Shown one piece after another: positions 6,647 through 11,748 of a DNA stretch of 11,748 nt. The DNA is from RGIG7378 sp964500525. Its GTDB lineage: Bacteria > Bacillota > Clostridia > RGIG7378. How positions within the stretch are numbered: the stretch's first letter is position 1; each line of letters starts with the position of its first letter. The stretch spans positions 1 to 11,748 of the forward strand of contig CAZCOE010000004.1 of assembly GCA_964500525.1 (NCBI GenBank), in the 5' to 3' direction. The notes below the pieces were generated by a model that searched no databases, had not been told where the DNA came from, and saw only the letters and a program-made list of their open reading frames with translations. The position numbers and the translations under genes are program-made.

Positions 6647-6698
6647 AAAGTGAAGAGTGAAGAGTGAAAAGTTCTGGTCCCCACGTTCCTTTGCTCGA
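6620..6698 (+). repeat. Hairpin-heptad repeat unit 1 (overlaps the end of metH)
   Basis: The unit has three parts. First is a perfect 10-bp inverted repeat, TTGGCGAAGC (6620-6629) and GCTTCGCCAA (6633-6642), with a three-base loop. Next come four heptads of the form GTGAANA from 6643. Last is the 25-mer CTGGTCCCCACGTTCCTTTG plus CTCGA (6674-6698). Bases 6643-6698 match 6720-6775 at 49 of 56 positions. The metH stop TGA (6644-6646) is in the first heptad. A seven-base period containing TGA puts stops in all three forward frames. Confidence 0.85.
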
Positions 6699-6700
6699 TG

Positions 6701-6775
6701 TGCAAAGCTTCGCTTTGCAGTGAATAGTGAATAGTGAAGAGTGAATAACGCTGGTCCCCACGTTCCTATGCTCGA
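6701..6775 (+). repeat. Hairpin-heptad repeat unit 2
   Basis: This has the same layout as unit 1, offset by exactly 77 bp. A perfect 8-bp inverted repeat, TGCAAAGC (6701-6708) and GCTTTGCA (6712-6719), has loop TTC. Four GTGAANA heptads follow from 6720, and the conserved 25-mer ends at 6775 (one mismatch with unit 1). The stem sequence differs from unit 1 but stays fully paired. No gene lies between the units. The perfect palindrome CAGTATACTG at 6782-6791 follows. Confidence 0.85.
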
Positions 6776-6818
6776 CTATATCAGTATACTGTGAACTGAA
6801 AGATCAATCACAGAAAAA

Positions 6819-6867
6819 AGAGGCCATGTTCCGGAATCGCAAAAAAGATTCTTGGAACGCGGCCTCT
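6819..6867. terminator. Bidirectional terminator between metH and ddh
   Basis: AGAGGCC (6819-6825) pairs with GGCCTCT (6861-6867), and inside it GTTCC (6828-6832) with GGAAC (6854-6858) and GGAATC with GATTCT, around a loop GCAAAAAA. Read on the minus strand the stem is followed by a T-run (complement of A6814-6819), a classic terminator for ddh, whose stop is only 19 bp away. Read on the plus strand the tail is only moderately T-rich, but no other stop signal follows metH. Confidence 0.85.
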
Positions 6868-6886
6868 GTTACTTTACTAAACCCGG

Positions 6887-7879
6887 TTACAGCAGCTGTT
6901 TCCGCAGCTCCTCGGGAGTCTTGGGGGACAGGTATGCCGGCGGCACGTCAAATACAGTCTTGGCACCGGACATGCCCTGGTGTGCCATCCTGTAGGCGGC
7001 TCTGGCATAGGCAGCAATAACGCTGGCTGTAAACTCCGGGTTGGAGCCCAGCTTGAGGGAGTATTCGATCATCTGCTTGGTGTCCCGATTCTCTCCGGTG
7101 ACTCCGGTGCGCATTACGAAACCACCATGGGGAATGCCTGCATGGTCTCTGTCCAGCTCCTCCTGAGTGATAAAGTGCACAGTGGTGTCGTAGTCGGCGA
7201 AGTAGTTGGGCATGGTCTTGATCTCCTGCTCAATGCGAGCCAGGTCAGCCCCCTCCTCAGGGACAACATAGCACTCTCTGGTGTGCTTCTCACGGACGGA
7301 CAGGGTAGGATTCTCCCCGGCCCTGACTCTATCCATGGCGCTCTCTACGGGCACGGTGTATTGCTTGCCGTCCTTGACCCCGTCAATGCGTCGAATAGCG
7401 TCGGAATGGCCCTGGCTGACTCCCTTGCCCCAGAAGGTATAATCGCTGCCCTCAGGGAGAATACAGTTGCCCAGGAGCCGCTGGAGACTGAACATGCCGG
7501 GATCCCAGCCTACGGAAATAAATGCCACATGGCCGCCCTCTCTGGCAGCACGGTCGCAGTTTGCGAAATGCTCCGGAATCTTGGCGTGGGTGTCAAAGCT
7601 GTCAACGATATTAAAGAGCTTGGCATAGCAGGGGCTCTGCACAGGCAGGTCCGTTGCACTGCCGCCGCACAGGATGAGCACGTCAATGGCGTTCTGCATG
7701 TCCGCTGCTTGATCCACGTGATATACGGGAACCTGGGGACTGCGGGTCTTGAGAGTCTGGGGGTCCCTCCTGGTGAAGAATGCCACCAGCTCCATGTCGG
7801 GATTCTGCCTGACTGCCATCTCTACGCCTCGGCCCAGATTGCCGTAACCCAATATACCAATCCTGATTTTGTCTGCCAT
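6887..7879 (-). CDS. ddh: meso-Diaminopimelate dehydrogenase
   Basis: A 330-residue NADPH-dependent enzyme that aminates tetrahydrodipicolinate directly to meso-diaminopimelate, the short route to lysine and peptidoglycan cross-bridges. The N-terminal Rossmann fold shows GYGNLG at residues 11-16, and TRRD follows the second strand. DSFDTHAKIPEH, VGWDPGMFSL, WGKGVSQGHSDAIRR and the C-terminal LGSNPEFTASVIAAYARAAY are typical of Ddh. Length fits the family (about 325). I chose the ATG at 7879, which gives MADKIRIGIL as in homologues; the ribosome site AGAAGAGG lies about 12 bases upstream. The alternative ATG at 7891 directly abuts that site and is less likely. The gene has its own terminator, and the uraA terminator lies upstream. 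It probably has its own promoter in 7892-7979, but I cannot point to a convincing one. Confidence 0.93.
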   Translation of the reverse strand: MADKIRIGILGYGNLGRGVEMAVRQNPDMELVAFFTRRDPQTLKTRSPQVPVYHVDQAADMQNAIDVLILCGGSATDLPVQSPCYAKLFNIVDSFDTHAKIPEHFANCDRAAREGGHVAFISVGWDPGMFSLQRLLGNCILPEGSDYTFWGKGVSQGHSDAIRRIDGVKDGKQYTVPVESAMDRVRAGENPTLSVREKHTRECYVVPEEGADLARIEQEIKTMPNYFADYDTTVHFITQEELDRDHAGIPHGGFVMRTGVTGENRDTKQMIEYSLKLGSNPEFTASVIAAYARAAYRMAHQGMSGAKTVFDVPPAYLSPKTPEELRKQLL

Positions 7880-7973
7880 ATGATAGTCCATCCTCTTCTA
7901 AAGAATTCTTTTATGGTATATCACAAAATCAGGCCGAAGGAAATAAACGATTATTATCCTGTGTCATTTTCGC

Positions 7974-8018
7974 CGGAAAAAAGAACAACACACCCCATTG
8001 AGAGGTGTGTCGTTCTTT
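7974..8018 (-). terminator. Intrinsic terminator of the pyrR-uraA operon
   Basis: On the minus strand AAAGAACGACACACC (8018-8004) pairs with GGTGTGTTGTTCTTT (7994-7980), a 15-bp stem with a single G-U pair and a nine-base loop. TTTTTT is provided by the complement of the A-run ending at 7982. It begins 20 bp past the uraA stop and separates the operon from ddh. Confidence 0.92.
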
Positions 8019-8038
8019 ACCGATTTATGCGGAGCCGA

Positions 8039-9430
8039 TTACTCGGGGTAGGACTCGTCTGTAGGAACATCCTTAGCCTTGCGGGAGAGCATCAGGTTGG
8101 TCAGGATACCCAGAATCAGGGAGCAAGCAACTGTACGCAGTGTGATCTGGCCAAAAGCGATAGCCAGGTTGCCGATACCTGTGATCAGGATAACGGAAGC
8201 CACGAACAGGTTCCTGTTGTCTCCCAGGTCAACCTTCTGCAGCATCTTAAGACCGGATACAGCAATGAATCCATAGAGGGCGATGCAAACGCCACCCATT
8301 ACAAATTTGGGGATAGTGGTCAGGAATGCCACGAAGGGGCTGATGAAGGAGATGAGAATGCACATAACAGCAGCTGCTGTGATTGTGATAACGGAGGCGT
8401 TTCTTGTAATAGCAACGCAGCCCACGGACTCGCCGTATGTTGTGTTGGGGCAGCCGCCGAAGAATGCGCCCACCATGGAGCCAACGCCGTCGCCCAGCAG
8501 GGTCTTGTCCAGACCGGGATCCTGGAGCAGGTCCTTGTCGATAATGGTGGACAGGTTTCTGTGGTCGGCAATGTGCTCTGCAAATACAACGAAGGCAACG
8601 GGAATGTATGCCATTGCGATGGTGCCGATGTATTGGCCGGTGATTTCGTCAAATGCGCCAAAGGCCTTGAAGAATGTGAACTCGGGAACAGACACGAAGC
8701 TGGAGAGCTTGACCTCACGGAACAGGTCTGCGAAGGGAGTGAAGTCGATCAGCTTGAGAACCTCTACGTTGCACAGGGAACCGATCAGGGTCAGCACGGA
8801 GGCCAGGCCATAGCCTGCAAGGATACCCAGGATAAAGGGAATCAGGCGGGACATCTTCTTGCCATATGTAGAGCACAGCATGGTGACGGCCAGAGTAACC
8901 AGACCGCACAGAATGTGCAGACCGCTGGAGGCGTCGAACACGAATGCGCCAAGACCTGGATCATGTGTACCGGAAACCAGATCGCTAACAGCGTTGCCTG
9001 CCAGAGACAGACCGATGATAGCAACTGTGGGTCCGATAACAACTGCGGGCATCAGCTTGGAAACCCAGTTGGAGCCGCAGATGCGAATGACAATTGCGAT
9101 AATTACGTAAACCAAGCCTGCCATGGCTGCGCCAATAATCAGGCCCATATATCCAAGGCTGACGGAAACGCCGCCGGCAAAGGCTGCGAACATAGAGCCC
9201 AGGAATGCAAAGGAGCTGCCCAGGAAAACAGGGCTGCGGAACTTGGTAAACAGTTGGTATACGATGGTACCTACGCCGGCTCCGAAAAGAGCGGCTGCTT
9301 GGGACATGCCGTTGCCGATGATGGCAGGTACGGCAATGGTTGCGGCCATAATGGCCAAAACCTGCTGAAATGCAAAGACAAGCAAGTGCTTAAACTGGGG
9401 CTTGTCCTTGACGCCATAGATAAGGTTCAT
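8039..9430 (-). CDS. uraA: Uracil permease, NCS2 (nucleobase:cation symporter-2) family
   Basis: A 463-residue polytopic membrane protein with the alternating hydrophobic segments of the 14-helix UraA fold. AEHIADHRNL contains the substrate-binding glutamate (about E285), and GGCPNTTYGESVG is the signature of the uracil branch of NCS2. Earlier segments such as QQVLAIMAATIAVP and FLGSSFAFLG match helices 1 and 3. It imports uracil with protons. I chose ATG 9430 because GGAGG (9437-9441) lies exactly six bases upstream; the in-frame ATG at 9448 overlaps that ribosome site. It starts 57 bp after pyrR with no terminator between them, so it is co-transcribed and should share PyrR attenuation. The imported uracil is the substrate of upp, which lies divergently next to pyrR. 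Confidence 0.94.
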   Translation of the reverse strand: MNLIYGVKDKPQFKHLLVFAFQQVLAIMAATIAVPAIIGNGMSQAAALFGAGVGTIVYQLFTKFRSPVFLGSSFAFLGSMFAAFAGGVSVSLGYMGLIIGAAMAGLVYVIIAIVIRICGSNWVSKLMPAVVIGPTVAIIGLSLAGNAVSDLVSGTHDPGLGAFVFDASSGLHILCGLVTLAVTMLCSTYGKKMSRLIPFILGILAGYGLASVLTLIGSLCNVEVLKLIDFTPFADLFREVKLSSFVSVPEFTFFKAFGAFDEITGQYIGTIAMAYIPVAFVVFAEHIADHRNLSTIIDKDLLQDPGLDKTLLGDGVGSMVGAFFGGCPNTTYGESVGCVAITRNASVITITAAAVMCILISFISPFVAFLTTIPKFVMGGVCIALYGFIAVSGLKMLQKVDLGDNRNLFVASVILITGIGNLAIAFGQITLRTVACSLILGILTNLMLSRKAKDVPTDESYPE

Positions 9431-9487
9431 GATGTTCCTCCATAACAAATGATTATAATCACAGCCAAGGGCTGGAATTATCGTAAA

Positions 9488-10027
9488 TCAGCGGTCCATG
9501 AGGCAGACCCGGGTTTCTCCATCCTGCTCCGACAATCTCACAGAGATTACCTCGCTGCGGGAGGTGGGAACGTTCTTGCCCACGTAATCGGCCCGGATAG
9601 GCAGCTCCCTATGTCCTCGGTCCACCAGCACCGCCAGCTGAATCCTGGCAGGTCTGCCCAGAGAGGACAGCACCGCATCCATGGCAGCCCTGGCGGTACG
9701 TCCGGTGTACAGCACATCGTCCACCAACACCACGGTTTTGCCCACCACATCCACGGAACAATGGGATCCGCGAACTACAGGATCCGGGGAGGCAAGAGAC
9801 AGGTCATCCCGGTACAGTGTAATGTCCAGATCTCCCACAGGAACCTCTGTGCCATCCACAGAGCGAATATGGTCCGCCAGACGCTGAGCCAGGGGAACAC
9901 CCCGGGTCATAATGCCCAGCATAACCAGATTGTCGCAGCCGTCATTTCGCTCGATAATCTGGTGAGCCATACGGAGAAGGGCTCGATTAACGGCCTGTTC
10001 ATCCATCAGTTCGGACTTAAAAAACAT
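9488..10027 (-). CDS. pyrR: PyrR: pyr mRNA-binding attenuation regulator / uracil phosphoribosyltransferase
   Basis: A 179-residue protein of normal PyrR length. The PRPP-binding loop is VVLVDDVLYTGRTARAAM, with D103-D104 and T108-G109-R110. LGIMTRGVPLAQRLA and DITLYRDDLS are the other PyrR signatures. In the presence of UMP or UTP, PyrR binds a stem-loop in pyr leaders and favours termination; it also has weak uracil phosphoribosyltransferase activity. The start ATG at 10027 has GAGG about five bases upstream. Its own leader carries promoter, PyrR-binding loop, antiterminator partner and terminator, so it is autoregulated, and uraA follows in the same transcript. No de novo pyrimidine genes are in this window, so they must lie elsewhere if present. 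Confidence 0.96.
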   Translation of the reverse strand: MFFKSELMDEQAVNRALLRMAHQIIERNDGCDNLVMLGIMTRGVPLAQRLADHIRSVDGTEVPVGDLDITLYRDDLSLASPDPVVRGSHCSVDVVGKTVVLVDDVLYTGRTARAAMDAVLSSLGRPARIQLAVLVDRGHRELPIRADYVGKNVPTSRSEVISVRLSEQDGETRVCLMDR

Positions 10028-10039
10028 CTGTACCTCAAC

Positions 10040-10070
10040 AAAAAAATAATCCTGTCCAACCGGCAGGATT
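10040..10070 (-). terminator. Attenuator terminator in the pyrR leader
   Basis: On the minus strand AATCCTG (10070-10064) and CAGGATT (10054-10048) form a 7-bp stem with a nine-base loop, followed by A and seven T (complement of 10047-10040). It sits directly before the pyrR ribosome site, where only conditional termination makes sense. Its 5' arm can alternatively pair with the upstream PyrR-binding segment. Confidence 0.85.
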
Positions 10071-10109
10071 ACGTGTTTAACCTATAAAAAGCAAGGAAAA
10101 ATATGCGGC

Positions 10110-10140
10110 AATCTTGTCGGCATCTCTGCACCGAATTAAA
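10110..10140 (-). promoter_or_regulatory. PyrR-binding loop (anti-antiterminator) in the pyrR leader
   Basis: Read on the minus strand from 10140 this is TTTAATTCGGTGCAGAGATG followed by CCGACAAGATT. It follows the Bacillus PyrR site pattern: a UUUAA start, a short stem (UCGG with CCGA), an apical CAGAGA and a trailing CAAG(G)A. CCGACAAGATT (10120-10110) can also pair with AATCCTGCCGG (10070-10060) at nine of eleven positions, giving the competing antiterminator. With PyrR bound, this pairing is blocked and the terminator forms. Confidence 0.82.
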
Positions 10141-10156
10141 GACTTATTCCACAGAC

Positions 10157-10185
10157 ATATTACAAAGAATGCCATCATTTGTCAA
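10157..10185 (-). promoter_or_regulatory. Sigma-A promoter of pyrR-uraA
   Basis: On the minus strand TTGACA (10185-10180) and TAATAT (10162-10157) are separated by exactly 17 bases. Transcription would start near 10150, about ten bases before the PyrR-binding loop, which is ideal for a leader-controlled operon. Confidence 0.88.
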
Positions 10186-10191
10186 CGATTA

Positions 10192-10220
10192 TTGCCATAT
10201 AAAAATAGGTGTGGTAAAAT
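10192..10220 (+). promoter_or_regulatory. Sigma-A promoter of upp
   Basis: TTGCCA (10192-10197) and TAAAAT (10215-10220) are 17 bases apart, with four of six and five of six consensus matches. The start point would be near 10227, 25 bases before the upp ATG. The -35 is only six bases from the -35 of the opposing pyrR promoter, so the two promoters are back to back. Confidence 0.82.
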
Positions 10221-10251
10221 CAATCGAAGCTAAGCAAAGGAGAGTTTTGCC

Positions 10252-10878
10252 ATGAGCACAGTTCATGTAATGGATCACCCTCTCATTATGCACAAGATCA
10301 GCATCTTGAGAGACAAGAACACCGACACCAAGGAGTTTCGCAAGCTGGCCTACGAGATTTCTTTGCTTATGGGATATGAGTGCACCAGGGATTTGACACT
10401 GGTGGATCATCCCATTGAGACCCCCATGGGAGCTACTATAGGTCACGTTATTGACAAGCAGGTGGCTATAGTTCCCATCCTGAGAGCAGGACTTGGCATG
10501 GTGGATGCCATGTTGGAATTGGTTCCTGCAGCCAGAGTTGGACACATTGGACTTTACAGGGATCATGACACCCTGCAGCCGGTAGAGTATTATTGCAAAC
10601 TGCCCCCGGATGTGGAGCAGAGACAGGTTTTGCTGCTGGACCCCATGTTGGCCACAGGCGGCAGCGCAGCCGACTCTATCACCATGATCAAGAAGCGCGG
10701 AGCCACCAACATCCGACTGGTCAACATTATTGCAGCTCCCGAGGGCATTGCCCGAGTACAGAAGGAGCACCCCGACGTGGACATTTACGTTGGCGCTGTG
10801 GATGAGAAGCTCAACGACATCGGCTACATCGTTCCCGGCTTGGGAGACGCAGGAGACAGACTGTTCGGCACACTGTAA
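10252..10878 (+). CDS. upp: Uracil phosphoribosyltransferase
   Basis: A 208-residue cytoplasmic enzyme that turns uracil and PRPP into UMP, the main salvage route for the uracil brought in by UraA. The PRPP loop is DPMLATGGSA at residues 130-139. VPILRAGLGM is the pyrophosphate/active-site segment, and the C-terminal GYIVPGLGDAGDRLFGT is the uracil-binding hood of the Upp family. Length is standard (208-209). AAAGGAGAG lies about nine bases before the ATG. There is no PyrR loop or terminator in its short leader, so unlike pyrR-uraA it looks constitutive or promoter-controlled. No intrinsic terminator follows the stop: the FMN riboswitch starts about 20 bp later, so reading through into ribU is possible. 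Confidence 0.97.
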   Translation: MSTVHVMDHPLIMHKISILRDKNTDTKEFRKLAYEISLLMGYECTRDLTLVDHPIETPMGATIGHVIDKQVAIVPILRAGLGMVDAMLELVPAARVGHIGLYRDHDTLQPVEYYCKLPPDVEQRQVLLLDPMLATGGSAADSITMIKKRGATNIRLVNIIAAPEGIARVQKEHPDVDIYVGAVDEKLNDIGYIVPGLGDAGDRLFGTL

Positions 10879-10897
10879 GTGCCACACTACAACATAA

Positions 10898-11012
10898 TAC
10901 TTCAGGGCAGGGAGGATTTCCCGACCGGCGGTATAGTCCGCGAGCCGTGTCCCAGGACACAGCAGAACCGGTTTGATTCCGGTACCGACAGTATAGTCTG
11001 GATGGAAGAGGT
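10898..11012 (+). promoter_or_regulatory. FMN riboswitch (RFN element) controlling ribU
   Basis: The conserved RFN blocks appear in order: CAGGGCAGGG (10903-10912), TTTCCCGACCGGCGGTATAG and TCCGCGAG (10917-10944), a variable hairpin GTGTC/GACAC (10947-10960), ACCGGTTTGATTCCGGTACC (10967-10986), then GACAGTATAGTCTGGATGGAAG (10987-11008, written only as positions for its full length in practice). CTTC (10900-10903) and GAAG (11005-11008) close helix P1. When FMN binds, the downstream terminator at 11031-11060 should form and ribU be switched off. Confidence 0.95.
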
Positions 11013-11030
11013 AGGATATTCGATTCTTAT

Positions 11031-11060
11031 GCCCGTATATTAGATATGCGGGCTTTTTTT
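11031..11060 (+). terminator. Riboswitch-controlled terminator before ribU
   Basis: GCCCGTATAT (11031-11040) and ATATGCGGGC (11044-11053) form a 10-bp stem with one G-U pair and loop TAG, followed by seven T. It lies between the FMN aptamer and the ribU ribosome site, so it is the expression platform; no separate sequester of the ribosome site is needed. Confidence 0.92.
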
Positions 11061-11074
11061 ATGAGAGGTTCTGT

Positions 11075-11689
11075 ATGGATCACAAGAGTTTTTTGGGGCA
11101 CAAACGTGTAAAGCAAATTGCATATATAGGGATTTTTTCGGCCTTGGCGGCTGTGACCATGACGTTCAAGGTTCCGGTGCCTTGGGCTCCTGCTTTCTAT
11201 AAGTTGGAACTGTCCGAGGTTATTTGCCTGGTGGGAGGTTACATGCTGGGAGCGCCTGCCGCCTTGGCAATTGAAGTTATCAAGATCCTGATCAACTTCC
11301 TGCTGGACGGGACCACCACTGCCGGAGTGGGTGAGCTGTCCAACCTGCTCATGGGCTGCTCCTTCGTAATCCCGGCAACCATAATCTACCGCAGGAAGAG
11401 AACCATAGGTGAGGCTATAATAGGGACTGTGACCGGCTGCGTGTGTTTGGCTGTGTCCAGCTGCCTGCTGAACTACTTTGTGCTGATACCCATGTACGCA
11501 ACCCTGTTTGGCACCAGTGTGGAGGCCATTGTGGGCATGGGCACCGCCATCTTCCCCTCTATAGACAGCCTGTGGAGCTTTGTGCTCACATGCGTGCTGT
11601 CCTTTAACTTAGTCAAGGGGCTGATGTCATCCGTTCTGGGCCTGCTGCTTTTCAAGGCAATTCCAAACCGGATCAAGAATTCGCTGTAA
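11075..11689 (+). CDS. ribU: Riboflavin ECF transporter, substrate-specific S component
   Basis: A 204-residue membrane protein of the ECF S-component family, with about six hydrophobic helices: IAYIGIFSALAAVTMTF near residues 15-31, a segment around 50-75, then two in the middle and two near the end. The N-terminal KRVKQIAYIGIFSALAAV and the AFYKLELSEVICLVGGYMLG segment are characteristic of RibU. It binds riboflavin outside and works with the shared energising module EcfA-EcfA'-EcfT, which is not in this window. The FMN riboswitch directly upstream is strong independent support for riboflavin as substrate. The start ATG has GAGAGG six bases upstream. The C-terminus ends in a short basic tail (IPNRIKNSL). 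Confidence 0.93.
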   Translation: MDHKSFLGHKRVKQIAYIGIFSALAAVTMTFKVPVPWAPAFYKLELSEVICLVGGYMLGAPAALAIEVIKILINFLLDGTTTAGVGELSNLLMGCSFVIPATIIYRRKRTIGEAIIGTVTGCVCLAVSSCLLNYFVLIPMYATLFGTSVEAIVGMGTAIFPSIDSLWSFVLTCVLSFNLVKGLMSSVLGLLLFKAIPNRIKNSL

Positions 11690-11748
11690 TCCATGTAATA
11701 ATCCCCTGAGGGCCGGGAAGTGTGGCTTAGGATATGGTTTCAACGGGA
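11690..11748. other. Unassigned end of window
   Basis: Fifty-nine bases follow the ribU stop. I see CCC-TGA-GGG (within 11714-11724) but no T-run, and no recognisable gene start, riboswitch or tRNA. The fragment is too short to call. Confidence 0.3.

Noticed and set aside
6980..9445. 821-codon open frame on the plus strand, antisense to ddh and uraA
   Set aside because: It is codon-aligned with both minus-strand genes, so it stays open simply because TTA, CTA and TCA codons are rare in them; the product is rich in Cys, His and Gln and resembles no family. The opposing genes have clear motifs, ribosome sites and terminators.
9431..9487. Second PyrR attenuator between pyrR and uraA
   Set aside because: Only 57 bp, with a small CAGCC/GGCTG hairpin and no PyrR loop or T-run, so there is no room for the Bacillus-style second attenuator.
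9449..10087. Plus-strand 212-codon frame antisense to pyrR
   Set aside because: Shadow of pyrR and its leader; no ribosome site, and it would overlap the attenuator.
10189..10887. Minus-strand 232-codon frame antisense to upp
   Set aside because: Shadow of upp, which is a textbook family member; the frame ends inside the pyrR-upp promoter region.
11690..11748. Start of another structured RNA at the right edge
   Set aside because: GC-rich fragments are present but no conserved motif can be matched in 59 bases.

Overview
The window looks like chromosomal DNA of an endospore-forming, probably anaerobic member of the Clostridia (Bacillota). The evidence is a SpoVT-type sporulation regulator, a PyrR-attenuated pyrimidine operon, an FMN riboswitch controlling a RibU-type ECF riboflavin transporter, a meso-diaminopimelate dehydrogenase and a split B12-dependent methionine synthase with a free-standing reactivation protein. 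An Oscillospirales-like gut bacterium would fit, but that is an inference from gene style only.

Left part (1-2510). A gene leaving the window leftwards (1-108, minus; signal-peptide-like N-terminus) and spoVT (1968-2510, plus) look like an ancestral divergent pair. They are now separated by a block of about 1.7 kb carrying one gene, a DUF4143-type AAA ATPase with a PD-(D/E)XK-like C-terminus (480-1754). The block is bounded by a 44-bp direct repeat (132-175 and 1876-1919, one mismatch). The right copy supplies a sigma-G-like promoter for spoVT. Inside the block, four 23-bp direct repeats (331-422) run straight into the -35 box of the ATPase promoter. This is the most unusual part of the window.

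Middle (2511-6880). After the spoVT terminator comes a tight methionine operon: metF, then a separate MetH reactivation-domain protein, then an 807-residue MetH lacking that domain. Together they make 5-methyl-THF, transfer its methyl group to homocysteine and rescue inactivated cobalamin. A tandem repeat element (two hairpin-plus-heptad units with a 77-bp period) abuts and overlaps the end of metH, so the last codons and stop of metH lie inside the element. A shared hairpin at 6819-6867 separates this operon from the convergent ddh gene.

Right-middle (6887-10251, minus strand). In transcription order: pyrR leader with a TTGACA-N17-TAATAT promoter, PyrR-binding loop and attenuator terminator; pyrR; uraA; a strong terminator; then ddh (diaminopimelate/lysine and cell-wall precursor synthesis).

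Right (10180-11748, plus strand). upp is divergent from pyrR with back-to-back promoters, which together with uraA makes a uracil uptake and salvage cluster. About 20 bp after upp begins an FMN riboswitch with its own terminator, followed by ribU. The last 59 bases hold nothing I can assign.
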